A stretch of 64,000 nt of DNA, taken from an uncultured Bacilli bacterium (GTDB taxonomy: Bacteria; Bacillota_I; Bacilli_A; RF39; UBA660). Below are positions 1 to 7,943 of the stretch, one piece after another; the stretch's first letter is position 1; every line of letters begins with the position of its first letter. The notes beneath the pieces are model-generated. The model was not told where the DNA came from, searched no databases, and saw only the letters and a program-made list of their open reading frames with translations. The stretch is from positions 1 through 64,000 of the forward strand of contig CAKOIJ010000001.1 in assembly GCA_934086775.1 (NCBI GenBank), in the 5' to 3' direction. A program made the position numbers and the translations under genes.

Positions 1-333
1 AGGCTCAAACTCGAATTTTTTATCTTCAGATATTAATAAAGGTCTTACACCTGCTTCTTTTAACGGGTTTAAAACATATAAATAATTAAAGTTACTGTCA
101 TACGCTGAAACACCTTGAATTCTCCTATAAGCCATACTAGTAGTAGTACCAAGTGATTTAGTAAAAAAATTTCCATATTTAAGGTCAACTAAGGCATCTT
201 CAACTTTTGTTCTTGTTAAAAAAGCGAAGTCTGTAACACGAGCCTCAGCACCAATACTATTAAATAAATCGTTGTTAAACAAATCATCTATATTTTTTAA
301 ACAGTCATTTTTATCAAGTAATGTAATTTTCAT
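1..333 (-). CDS. DUF6273-like module protein, 3' end outside window
   Basis: Only the first 111 codons lie in the window; the gene runs off the left edge. It starts MKITLLDKND, which parallels the start of the 901-residue AAA+ protein at 2383-5088 (MYITLLDQVS). It keeps the two other landmarks of that module: VTDFAFLT near residue 34 and GVRPLL near residue 100. The same landmarks occur in the broken copy at 5102-5696. It is the last visible gene of the minus-strand operon, 4 bases after the VWA protein, and its RBS lies in that gene's end. I recognise the repeated module but not a function. It has no signal peptide, so a cytoplasmic partner of the AAA+ protein is the simplest inference. Confidence 0.75.
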   Translation of the reverse strand, partial: MKITLLDKNDCLKNIDDLFNNDLFNSIGAEARVTDFAFLTRTKVEDALVDLKYGNFFTKSLGTTTSMAYRRIQGVSAYDSNFNYLYVLNPLKEAGVRPLLISEDKKFEFEP

Positions 334-337
334 GACT

Positions 338-1948
338 TTACCTCCTTAATTTAAGTCTTTTTAATTCTTCTTCATTTATATAAATAACTTTACCACCTTT
401 AGGATAAAACGCGTATCTTCCAAATACAACCCAAATAGCATCTAAATATTTTTTTGGTAAAGGTGCACATCCATCTGTAAATATAATTTTATTTTCAACT
501 CTTTTACTAAAAGCATTTACTGCAACATCAAAGTCAGTTCCACCGCCACCTTTAAAAGGCATATTATCTATATCATTTAAGTTTCTAATAGGATAAAAAC
601 CATAAAACTTAGTATCAAAACATCCCACTTTTACTTTAGAAGTCATAAGTATATTTTTGCATTCTCTTAAAAAGTTTTTAAGTAATGTCTCGCTAATAGA
701 ACCACTTGTATCAAGTAATATTTCAGTTAATGGACTAGGTAAATACTCTAAATGAGAAGTTAAAACTCCATCTTCAATAGTAGCGTTTTTATAAGACCAA
801 TCTACATTAAAATTAATATTCTCTTTAAGAAGTCTTCTCCATCTTATTAAAGGCTTTGCTACTCCTATATCTTCTACTTTTAAATTACTTTCATCAGTAC
901 TAGTTCCTGCCCCGGTCATTTGTTTAGCAAGATTATCTCTTAACTCTTCTAGTTGTTTCTTTCTTTCTATTCTGTTTTGTTCGAAGGCTTTTTTTTCGCC
1001 CATTCTCTTATTTCTTTCAATATTTTCTTTTACTTTACTATTCTTTTGATTATTAGCGTCACTCTTTCCATCTTTATTATCCACATTACTTCTTCCTTTA
1101 TCGGTATTACTTTTGCTATTTAAGTCATCTTTTTTATTTTGATTACTTCCACTTTCATTTTGCTTAGAGTTATCACTTTTATTATCTTGACTATTACAAG
1201 AACCATCTTGATTATTTGATTTATCTTTTTCATCTTGATTACTTTGATTATTTTCATTTCCATTTTGGTTAGAGTTATCATCCTTTTTGTCCTGACTGTT
1301 AGAAGAACTACCTTGATTATTTGATTTATCTTTTTCATCTTGATTTCTTTGATTACTTCCATTTCCATTTTGGTTAGAATTATCGCTTTTATTACCTTGA
1401 TTATTAGAAGAGCCATTTTGTTTACTATTTTTCTCTTTTACTTTATCTTCCCACATCTCATGGCTATCATGTCCTTTATTTTCATTTTGATTAGAAGAGG
1501 CACTACTTCCATTTTGATCATTAGAATTATTCTTACTACTTTCGTTTTTCTTCTTTAGTAAAATGTCATATAACTCTTCTGCATCATAGTTAATTGCTTC
1601 AGGCATGTCTATTACACCATCACATAAAGTTAAACCATCTTTTTTAAGAAATGCATTAATAACAGCATCTGTAGCTATATTCCAAATTTCTTTATCTTTA
1701 TTTTCACTTCTATAAATATGATCAAAAGCTATATGAGAAACTTCATGAGAAAGATAAAATAATAACTTATCTTCACTTTGTTTTAATATGTCTTTATGAT
1801 AATAAATGTTTTCTCCATCAGTTGCAGCAGTTGGAATTCCATTAGATAGACAATTATTATTTTCTATTATTTTCGTATTAGCTATGATAGGGCCAAAAGA
1901 AGGATATTTAATTAATAATTTTCTTTTAATATTTTCCATATCATTCAT
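338..1948 (-). CDS. VWA-like protein with N-terminal metallopeptidase-type domain (DUF2201 family)
   Basis: This is a 536-residue protein. The N-terminal domain (about 1-130) carries the zinc-protease-type motif HEVSH near residue 68. A hydrophilic N/Q/S/D/K linker with three ~35-residue repeats follows (about 140-310). The C-terminal von Willebrand A-like domain (about 405-536) keeps MIDAS features: DTSGS near 413, GGGGTDF near 470 and FTDG near 491. Domain order matches the DUF2201 metallopeptidase-like plus VWA-like family, which commonly pairs with MoxR-type AAA+ ATPases, and here the ATPase is two genes upstream. I chose the ATG at 1948 because AGGAG sits 9 bases before it; the ATG at 1957 abuts the AGGAG. 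The target is unknown. Confidence 0.85.
   Translation of the reverse strand: MNDMENIKRKLLIKYPSFGPIIANTKIIENNNCLSNGIPTAATDGENIYYHKDILKQSEDKLLFYLSHEVSHIAFDHIYRSENKDKEIWNIATDAVINAFLKKDGLTLCDGVIDMPEAINYDAEELYDILLKKKNESSKNNSNDQNGSSASSNQNENKGHDSHEMWEDKVKEKNSKQNGSSNNQGNKSDNSNQNGNGSNQRNQDEKDKSNNQGSSSNSQDKKDDNSNQNGNENNQSNQDEKDKSNNQDGSCNSQDNKSDNSKQNESGSNQNKKDDLNSKSNTDKGRSNVDNKDGKSDANNQKNSKVKENIERNKRMGEKKAFEQNRIERKKQLEELRDNLAKQMTGAGTSTDESNLKVEDIGVAKPLIRWRRLLKENINFNVDWSYKNATIEDGVLTSHLEYLPSPLTEILLDTSGSISETLLKNFLRECKNILMTSKVKVGCFDTKFYGFYPIRNLNDIDNMPFKGGGGTDFDVAVNAFSKRVENKIIFTDGCAPLPKKYLDAIWVVFGRYAFYPKGGKVIYINEEELKRLKLRR
1126..1425 (-). repeat. Three ~105-bp tandem repeats encoding an Asn/Gln/Ser/Asp/Lys linker
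   Basis: Inside the VWA gene, three successive in-frame units of about 35 codons share the pattern NSQDKKDDNSNQNGN then NQDEKDKSNNQ. The third unit is more diverged. The repeat should expand or contract in 35-residue steps without breaking the frame. Boundaries are approximate. Confidence 0.75.
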
Positions 1949-1960
1949 GATAAACATCTC

Positions 1961-2362
1961 CTAAATATGAACAAGTAAACTATATACTTCCTCGTTCATT
2001 TCCTTTTCTTTTAAATTACTAGCAGTCAATATAATATGAACTTCTTCAGGTAGTTTAAAAGTAGAAACTTGTCTATACTTTAAAATTTCAACAAATTTAC
2101 CTTGATCATATTTATTAATCTTATTAATATCAGTAATAACTAATATTCCTTTATTTTCTTCGCACTTTTTAACTAATTCTGTAAACCAACTAGGTGGTAA
2201 GAATTTAGTATTTTCAAAATGTCCAACTAACTGTCCAACACTTACGTTTGATGGAAGAGTTATATATTCACTAAATAAGTCACTTGGTACATCTTCTACT
2301 AAAATAGGCATATTTGTATTTTTTAAATATTCATTTAACATTTCTAATTTTTCTTTATTCAT
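1961..2362 (-). CDS. P-loop-less AAA+ fragment protein
   Basis: This is a 133-residue protein. Residues about 55-115 align by eye with the core of the AAA+ protein encoded just upstream: PPSWFTELVKKCEENKG against MPSWLKKVYEKCKKEP, then ILVITDINK against IVFFDEINN, then LPEEVHIILTASN against LPENARIVAAGN. It lacks a Walker A motif, the Walker B acidic pair is DI instead of DE, and there is no arginine finger. An intact, well-spaced gene between ATPase and VWA gene (RBS AAGGAAGGA at 2371-2380; its stop overlaps the next RBS) argues for a retained, catalytically dead subunit rather than debris. Function is inference. Confidence 0.75.
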   Translation of the reverse strand: MNKEKLEMLNEYLKNTNMPILVEDVPSDLFSEYITLPSNVSVGQLVGHFENTKFLPPSWFTELVKKCEENKGILVITDINKINKYDQGKFVEILKYRQVSTFKLPEEVHIILTASNLKEKEMNEEVYSLLVHI

Positions 2363-2382
2363 ATTAAAATCCTTCCTTTTTA

Positions 2383-5088
2383 TTAAAACTTCTTAACAAG
2401 TTTTAAACTATTATTCTCTTCTAAAGTTTTTCCTCTTAATATATCTTTAGAAAAGCATTCATCCATAAATTTCTTTATAAATGTCTTTTTAAAATCTCCA
2501 TCATATATTTCTTTAGCACTAAAAGGCACTCCTGAAAATAATAAATCTTTACTTAATAAGCAATCTTTTTCTTCGTTATTTTTATATAAATACCACTTAA
2601 TAGGCTCTACTTCTATCCAAACGGGTTCGCCTGTATAATGATGATAATCATCAGATAAATATGAGTAACCTGATGCAAAGTTTGCTTCCATTCTTATGTA
2701 TCTCTTATTGTTATGTTTATATTCTTCTAATTCAATTATTTCAAAGAAATAATTGTTATTTTTGTCAATTTTAGTAAGTTTATAAACTGAATAATGGTTA
2801 CCTGTTAATTCAAGTTCATTTTTTTCATATTTAGTTTTAAGTCTATCCTGTGTAAGTGATGAAGGAACCATTTGTGGGTATTCACCAAATTCTACTGTAG
2901 ATAGTTTTGATGTTCCATCAATTTCTTTTATAGTGTAAGGTAAGTTAGATGCATTAGTTAAAAGTGGTCTTATACTGTGTATCTCAGTTAAGTTAACTCC
3001 TTCACATACTCCATTACGATCTATAAGTTTAACTTCTTTTTTATTATTATCAAATATCCAATAATTACCATTTTCATTTTTATTCATATTAGTTCCTATT
3101 TGTTTAGCACCCAAACAAACTGAAAAATCAGTTACCTCTGCGAGTAAATAATTTAACTCTACTTCGCTCAAGTTACTATAGTCTAATAAAGTAAAATCAA
3201 GTTTCTCAGTATTCTCTTTAACAGAAGAAGATTTTTTAGTTTGTTTCTTACTTCCTATTTCAAGTAAATACTCTAGTCTATCTTCACTTCCGTGAGCCCA
3301 TAAAGTATCAAATGTTGCACCTATTTCTTTGCCTACATTATATACAAAGTCTCTAACTATTTCTAAGTTTTCTTTATCTACTACAGATAAACCAACTGCT
3401 AAGTTATATTTTTCTGATATATTCATTTCACTAATAACACTTTTATCATAATTGTGGTTTACCACATCTTCTACAGTTATTACTTCTTTTTTAGTAAACT
3501 CCATAAAATCTTTAGTAAGTTCTTTACCAACTAGACTACGGAGCATATCGGGTTTACCAGTTGCATACAAAACTTTAGAAGCCATCTCCCATTTTCTTGG
3601 ATCTGCATTTGGTGTTACACCATTATATTTTGTTCTTAATGCTGGCTTTTTCATATATGATTTATATGAAATATAAGCATATATACTTGGATGTATTTTA
3701 TATTCGCTTATTACTTTTGTATTATCTAATCTTTCATAACTTTCATTTGGTGTACTAGCCCATTTGAGCCAACTTTCTGCTGTTGTATTTATGTATACAT
3801 GAGCAAATCTATTAAATAGAGGCTCTGATAATTCTTCAGCACTTAAGCTGTCTTTAGTTTCATTTCCAGCTGCAACAATTCTAGCATTTTCTGGTAGTTT
3901 CCAAATACCATTTACTTCTTTATTTAAAACTACATTGAATGCCATACCTTGTATTACATTTGATGCATTATTTATTTCATCAAAGAATACAATATGTAAT
4001 TTATCTGGTTCTTTTTTACATTTTTCATAAACTTTCTTTAGCCAAGAAGGCATAACATCTATCATTTCTCCAGTGTTACTATTGTATACACTTTTACCAT
4101 TAAAACTTTCCATAGAAGAATTTCTTAAGTATATAATAGTTGCATCTTCATCAAACTGTTTAACTCTCTGTGATTTACCATCTCCACTAGCCCCGTGCAA
4201 GAATACTGGAATATCACTAAGCAAAGCACCTTTAATTATTTCTTCTTCACTTACTTTATCAAAGTTAAAGTTATATGGATTTATTTTTTTAAGTTTCTTA
4301 ATGATTTTTTCATTTGGAATACTAAATGATATCTTTTGATTTAAAAAATCATTAGTAATATCATTTTTAAAAGTATTATTTAAATATTTATATAGAGTTG
4401 TATTTTCAAAATTACCATCATACTTTATTTTCTTCTTATCTAATTCCATACCAAATAATATCTTTTCACTTACAGCACTATAGTCGCCACAAAGAAGCCA
4501 ACTAATAGGTTCTACTTTAATCCAAACAACTGTACCATCACTATAATTATTGCCATCACTCAAAGTAAGATAAGAATTAATCGCATATTTAAATGATTGC
4601 TGATCAATGGTAAATCTAATATATTTATATCCCTTGTACTCATATTCTTCAAAAGTTCTTTTACCATAGTGGTAAACTTTTCCTGTCTTTTTTAAATTAT
4701 CATAATTAAATTCTTCTTCTAACTTTTTTTGATTATCTGCGGCGTTTTGAGGATAATAACCATACTCCAACTCATGATTATTATTCTTATTCATAAATAA
4801 GTTTGCTTCTTCGCCATTTGTAAATAATTTATCATTAACTATAACTGGTTTTATTCCACCACTGTCAGAGGGTGATGAACGAAATGTTCCATATCCAGTT
4901 ACTGTGAAACCTTCGCCATCAAAACCAGTTTTAGTCCAAAAACTTCCTTTTTCAGGTCCTGCACCAGTAAATGTGCTCGTTCTATCCCAGTTACAACCAC
5001 CAGTCAAAATGGCAAAATCAGTTAAAACACGTCCATTCTTTTTTATTTCATTTGTACATGAAACTTGGTCTAATAATGTTATATACAT
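2383..5088 (-). CDS. MoxR-like AAA+ ATPase flanked by DUF6273-like modules
   Basis: This is a 901-residue protein. Its order is: an N-module (1-85, ending GGIKPVIV), a DUF6273-like module (about 108-250, with YYPQ and VEPISW), AAA+ core (about 285-470), a second N-module (about 625-715, with VTDFSVCL and IRPLL) and a second DUF6273-like module (about 730-901, with EYPQ and VEPIKW). The AAA+ core has Walker A GASGDGKS at 299-306, Walker B IVFFDE at 366-371, sensor N in AAGNE near 409 and a likely arginine finger in LFNRF near 427. MoxR-type ATPases usually remodel partners through VWA proteins, and one is encoded two genes on. DUF6273-like modules are better known from secreted proteins; here there is no signal peptide, which is odd. 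The substrate is unknown. Confidence 0.85.
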   Translation of the reverse strand: MYITLLDQVSCTNEIKKNGRVLTDFAILTGGCNWDRTSTFTGAGPEKGSFWTKTGFDGEGFTVTGYGTFRSSPSDSGGIKPVIVNDKLFTNGEEANLFMNKNNNHELEYGYYPQNAADNQKKLEEEFNYDNLKKTGKVYHYGKRTFEEYEYKGYKYIRFTIDQQSFKYAINSYLTLSDGNNYSDGTVVWIKVEPISWLLCGDYSAVSEKILFGMELDKKKIKYDGNFENTTLYKYLNNTFKNDITNDFLNQKISFSIPNEKIIKKLKKINPYNFNFDKVSEEEIIKGALLSDIPVFLHGASGDGKSQRVKQFDEDATIIYLRNSSMESFNGKSVYNSNTGEMIDVMPSWLKKVYEKCKKEPDKLHIVFFDEINNASNVIQGMAFNVVLNKEVNGIWKLPENARIVAAGNETKDSLSAEELSEPLFNRFAHVYINTTAESWLKWASTPNESYERLDNTKVISEYKIHPSIYAYISYKSYMKKPALRTKYNGVTPNADPRKWEMASKVLYATGKPDMLRSLVGKELTKDFMEFTKKEVITVEDVVNHNYDKSVISEMNISEKYNLAVGLSVVDKENLEIVRDFVYNVGKEIGATFDTLWAHGSEDRLEYLLEIGSKKQTKKSSSVKENTEKLDFTLLDYSNLSEVELNYLLAEVTDFSVCLGAKQIGTNMNKNENGNYWIFDNNKKEVKLIDRNGVCEGVNLTEIHSIRPLLTNASNLPYTIKEIDGTSKLSTVEFGEYPQMVPSSLTQDRLKTKYEKNELELTGNHYSVYKLTKIDKNNNYFFEIIELEEYKHNNKRYIRMEANFASGYSYLSDDYHHYTGEPVWIEVEPIKWYLYKNNEEKDCLLSKDLLFSGVPFSAKEIYDGDFKKTFIKKFMDECFSKDILRGKTLEENNSLKLVKKF

Positions 5089-5101
5089 AATTATTTCCTT
5101 T

Positions 5102-5696
5102 CTATTTTTTTAATACCTTTACATTTTGATCATTTTTTGCAAAAGTTTGTCCTCTTAATATGTCTTTAGAAAATTCTTCATCCATAAACTTTTTGATAAA
5201 TGTATTTTTAAAATCTTCATCATATATTTTTTACCTTTATAATAATAAACAATATGATTAGGATTTATACTTATTTCAGCTGTCAAAGTATCATTTATTG
5301 GTAGTTCTTCGCTTTTTAAAATATTAGCTATATAGGCAGCTTCTAATTCTTGTTGTAATAATCCAGGCGCAGCATCCTGTGGATATTCTAAATAAAAAGT
5401 TACATGGGCATCAATTCATCTTTAGTAAAATTACTAATACTAGCTCCTTCTAAAATTGGTCTAACGCCTATCCATTCTTCAGTAGCATAAGTCACAGTAG
5501 CCTCATCCCAATTTGGTGTACAATAAACAACTCCACCAGATGAATGAGAGTCTTTAGTCCAATATTCACCATGAAATTCGCCATCATCTGAACATATTGC
5601 TTCATTTATTAAAGTGTAATCTGTTACTTTAGCATAATATTTTGCTGCTATTCGCAATTTAGTCATTTCTTCATAACTTGGTATTGTAACATGCAT
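5102..5696 (-). pseudogene. Decayed DUF6273-like gene (frameshift plus internal deletion)
   Basis: The first 98 codons (5400-5696) encode an N-module with GVRPIL, then stop at DELMPM. One base away the frame continues as VTFYLEYPQDAAP, the start of a DUF6273-like module, so a single-base indel fits. At about 5235 the frame jumps again, straight into IYDEDFKNTFIKKFMDE and then SKDILRGQTF. That matches the last 45 residues of the AAA+ protein (IYDGDFKKTFIKKFMDE, then SKDILRGKT). The central VEP-x-W part is missing, so an internal deletion is likely. The intact first ORF might still be translated, because it is first in the operon behind a good promoter and RBS (AAGGGGGATGTTTT before the ATG at 5696). 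Confidence 0.8.
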
Positions 5697-5723
5697 AAAA
5701 CATCCCCCTTAAATTAGTTCTTT

Positions 5724-5752
5724 ATTTTATACTATTTTCACTAAAAAGTCAA
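5724..5752 (-). promoter_or_regulatory. Vegetative promoter of the AAA+/VWA operon
   Basis: Minus-strand -35 TTGACT (5747-5752), 17-base spacer, -10 TAAAAT (5724-5729), about 28 bases before the first start codon of the operon. Confidence 0.75.
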
Positions 5753-5774
5753 CTATCCCGTACATAATTTTATC

Positions 5775-5801
5775 CAAAAATAAAGAACCTTTAAGGCTCT
5801 T
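5775..5801 (-). terminator. Terminator after the SpoIIM-like gene
   Basis: Minus-strand hairpin with arms AAGAGCCTT and AAGGTTCTT (one G-U pair) followed by TATTTTT; it overlaps the gene's stop codon. Confidence 0.7.
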
Positions 5802-6384
5802 AAATAACTAATCTAACTAAATAAGCATTTACAAATACTTCAAGTAAAGTTCCTACTAAAGATATAACAATTCCTATTAAAAATAATAAGAGTACTTTTT
5901 TAACAAATATCTTTAAATTAATACTTTCTTCATTGTAAGTGGCTTTCATTAATTTATAACTAATATTAAGCATTATAGATGAATAAATAATTATGCTAAT
6001 AGAAATAAATATAACATGAGGAAACAAACTAACTAGCATAAGTAAAATGCCTTTAGTTTTAAATGTAAGTATTATACTAGACATTAAAAATCCTATTTGG
6101 AGACCTTTGTAATAGTTAACGAATATAATTAAAGGACTAAATAAATAAAATATTCCACTTATAGTAATAATTATGAAGTAAATAATATTATACTTAAAAC
6201 TTGTTAAAAAAGAATTTATACTTACTTTACTATTAAAACAATTAATATAAGAATTTATTTCATCTTTAATAATCATTTTATCTAAAGATGAAGTTATTAA
6301 AAGAAAAACTACTCCAGATAGTATTCCAAGTACTAGTAAAATGCTTGCTATTTTAATTATTTTATCATTTATTAATTTTTTCAT
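5800..6384 (-). CDS. SpoIIM-like (DUF95) membrane protein
   Basis: This is a 194-residue protein with about five hydrophobic segments: near 10-32, 68-90, 95-108, 113-138 and 165-190. Layout, length and the FPHVIF segment before the fourth helix resemble the SpoIIM/DUF95 family, where FPHG/PHGxxE is typical. In Bacillus SpoIIM is part of the DMP complex that drives engulfment. The many other sporulation genes in this window fit that role, but DUF95 proteins also occur in non-spore-formers, so I leave the symbol empty. It is monocistronic, between its own terminator and a -10 box 5 bases before the ATG, with no visible ribosome binding site. Confidence 0.65.
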   Translation of the reverse strand: MKKLINDKIIKIASILLVLGILSGVVFLLITSSLDKMIIKDEINSYINCFNSKVSINSFLTSFKYNIIYFIIITISGIFYLFSPLIIFVNYYKGLQIGFLMSSIILTFKTKGILLMLVSLFPHVIFISISIIIYSSIMLNISYKLMKATYNEESINLKIFVKKVLLLFLIGIVISLVGTLLEVFVNAYLVRLVI

Positions 6385-6389
6385 ACTAA

Positions 6390-6420
6390 ATTATATTAGG
6401 CCTCTTTAAATTTTATTCAA
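6390..6420 (-). promoter_or_regulatory. Promoter giving a probably leaderless transcript
   Basis: -10 TATAAT at 6390-6395 ends 5 bases before the ATG at 6384; possible -35 TTGAAT at 6415-6420 with a long 19-base spacer. No Shine-Dalgarno sequence is present. Confidence 0.5.
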
Positions 6421-6451
6421 AATATTATATAATTTTATTGGTGAAGTAAAA

Positions 6452-6562
6452 ATGAAAAAAAAGACTAAGCAAAAAATACTTAGAGTATTAGTTTGGATAG
6501 TCACTATAATTATTCTTTTATTCTTTATAGGTGGAGGAATAATTACTATCTTAAGTAGATAA
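6452..6562 (+). CDS. 36-residue single-span membrane protein
   Basis: The frame ATG to TAA encodes a basic N-terminus (MKKKTKQKILR), one strongly hydrophobic stretch of about 20 residues and a short tail (ILSR). The RBS GGTGAAG lies 5 bases before the ATG, and a rho-independent terminator overlaps the stop codon. Size and layout recall tiny membrane proteins of the DUF4044 type in Firmicutes; that resemblance is only by eye. It is one of few plus-strand genes here and is free-standing. Confidence 0.6.
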   Translation: MKKKTKQKILRVLVWIVTIIILLFFIGGGIITILSR

Positions 6563-6578
6563 ATTATCTACTTTTTTT
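6553..6578 (+). terminator. Terminator of the 36-residue ORF
   Basis: Arms AGTAGATAA and TTATCTACT followed by six T on the plus strand; the stop codon lies in the hairpin. Confidence 0.8.
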
Positions 6579-6954
6579 CATATTTTAAAGTAAATTCATC
6601 TTCATTAACTAGTGTGAATCCACCATTTAATAAACTAACATTTATTTTATAATATGATCTTTCAATAGTATTGTTTACACTTTTTATTTTAAGGGCAATA
6701 TCATTGTTAATTTTAATAAGATGAACAGAATAAACTTGATTATCTTTATTTGATACAACAATAGAAATTGTATCATCAGTTATGAATGATGTAACTCTCT
6801 TTTTTTCACCCATAAAAAGAATATCTATATTTAAAAAAATATCTTTTACTTCAAGAGTGCTTAAATCAAAATAAGACACTCCAATAAGTTCACCTATTAT
6901 ATTTAATTTATTAAGTATAAAACCGGGAAAATTATTTAGATCAATATTAGACAT
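6568..6954 (-). CDS. Hypothetical protein, 128 residues
   Basis: A soluble, mostly beta-type sequence with no signal peptide, membrane span or recognised motif. It follows the 62-residue gene by 11 bases, and RBS AAGGAGG is followed by TATAGT before the ATG, so the two form a small operon. The stretch NKDNQVYSVHLIKI and the C-terminal EDEFTLKYEKK faintly echo the short neighbour (TKEFALKLKK), which may hint at a shared fold. No function can be given. Confidence 0.7.
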   Translation of the reverse strand: MSNIDLNNFPGFILNKLNIIGELIGVSYFDLSTLEVKDIFLNIDILFMGEKKRVTSFITDDTISIVVSNKDNQVYSVHLIKINNDIALKIKSVNNTIERSYYKINVSLLNGGFTLVNEDEFTLKYEKK

Positions 6955-6965
6955 ACTATACCTCC

Positions 6966-7154
6966 TTATTTTTTTAACTTTAAAGCAAATTCTTTAGTAT
7001 CATCATTAGTAGTTATTGCTAACTCAACTGGTACTTCTTTATTACTAATAACCTCTATACGAACTTTTCCATCATCATATAGAGTTGTTTTTACAGTATA
7101 ATCATTATCATACACTGTATAATAGTCTCTTTTTATATATAAAGCGTTACTCAT
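6966..7154 (-). CDS. Hypothetical protein, 62 residues
   Basis: A small soluble protein starting MSNALYIKRD and ending ALKLKK. The ATG at 7154 is 7 bases after GGAGG, while the ATG at 7160 touches the RBS, so I use 7154. It is the first gene of a two-gene operon behind a promoter at 7181-7209. No family is recognised. Confidence 0.65.
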   Translation of the reverse strand: MSNALYIKRDYYTVYDNDYTVKTTLYDDGKVRIEVISNKEVPVELAITTNDDTKEFALKLKK

Positions 7155-7180
7155 ATACATTCCTCCCTTTATGAGTATTT

Positions 7181-7209
7181 ATTATAAACTAACCAAAATA
7201 AAAAAGCAA
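7181..7209 (-). promoter_or_regulatory. Promoter of the two small hypothetical genes
   Basis: -35 TTGCTT (7204-7209), 17-base spacer, -10 TATAAT (7181-7186). The -35 lies inside the uppS terminator hairpin. Confidence 0.7.
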
Positions 7210-7219
7210 GTTCTTGCTT
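7198..7219 (-). terminator. Terminator of tex-uppS
   Basis: Minus-strand arms AAGCAAG and CTTGCTT followed by TTTTATTTT. Confidence 0.75.
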
Positions 7220-7228
7220 ATTTTATTC

Positions 7229-7942
7229 TTATTTTTTAGTATTTCCGCCCATTCTTCTATCTCTTTTATTATAAATTTCTATTGCTTTATCAAATTCTTT
7301 TTCTTTGAAATCAGGAAAATATGTATCTGGGAAATACATTTCTGCATAGGCAAGACTGTAAAGCATAAAGTTAGACACTCTTATCTCACCACTTGTTCTT
7401 ATAAGTAAATCCATGTAAGGTAAACTATTATATAAGTTATCTCTAAATAGTTCCTCATTTATATCATCTATTTTTATATTTCCGTTTAATACTTCATTAA
7501 CTATTTTCTTAGTAGTATCAACTATCTCAGCTTGTCCTCCATAGTTAAGACAAATATTAAGTATTCCGCCATCATTTTTACTAGTTTTACTTTCTAACTC
7601 TATCATAGCACTATAAACTTTATCACTTAGTGGTTCTTTCCTTCCAGAAAAAACTACTTTTATATTGTTTTGATTAAATTCTTTTATACTAGACTTAAAC
7701 CCTTTTAAAAATAAGTTCATTAAATAATCTACTTCTTCACTACTTCTTTTAAAGTTTTCAGTAGAAAAAGCAAAGACACTTAAAACTTTAACACCTTGTT
7801 TAAAAGCATGTTTGGAAAGTATTTTTAATGTATTAAAGCCCTCCTTATGTCCAAGGCTTGTTTTAAGTCCTCTTTCTTTAGCCCATCTTCTATTACCATC
7901 TAGTATAATACCAACATGTGTAGGAATATTTAAATTATCCAT
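7229..7942 (-). CDS. uppS: Isoprenyl transferase (undecaprenyl diphosphate synthase)
   Basis: This 237-residue cis-prenyltransferase condenses isopentenyl diphosphate units onto farnesyl diphosphate to make the C55 lipid carrier for cell wall synthesis. Family motifs are present: HVGIILDGNRRWAK near the N-terminus (catalytic Asp), FAFSTENFKR, ICLNYGGQAEIV, and DLLIRTSGEIRVSNF near 180. Usual family length is about 240-255. The C-terminus after FPDTYFPDF is intact. It follows tex by one base with the RBS GGAG in the end of tex, so the two are translationally linked. Its substrates would come from the non-mevalonate pathway, for which dxs lies at 35980-37830. Confidence 0.95.
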   Translation of the reverse strand: MDNLNIPTHVGIILDGNRRWAKERGLKTSLGHKEGFNTLKILSKHAFKQGVKVLSVFAFSTENFKRSSEEVDYLMNLFLKGFKSSIKEFNQNNIKVVFSGRKEPLSDKVYSAMIELESKTSKNDGGILNICLNYGGQAEIVDTTKKIVNEVLNGNIKIDDINEELFRDNLYNSLPYMDLLIRTSGEIRVSNFMLYSLAYAEMYFPDTYFPDFKEKEFDKAIEIYNKRDRRMGGNTKK

Positions 7943-7943
7943 A

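Noticed and set aside
1120..1558. Long open frames in other phases across the VWA linker
   Set aside because: They are shadows of the low-complexity repeat and lack RBS and protein-like composition.
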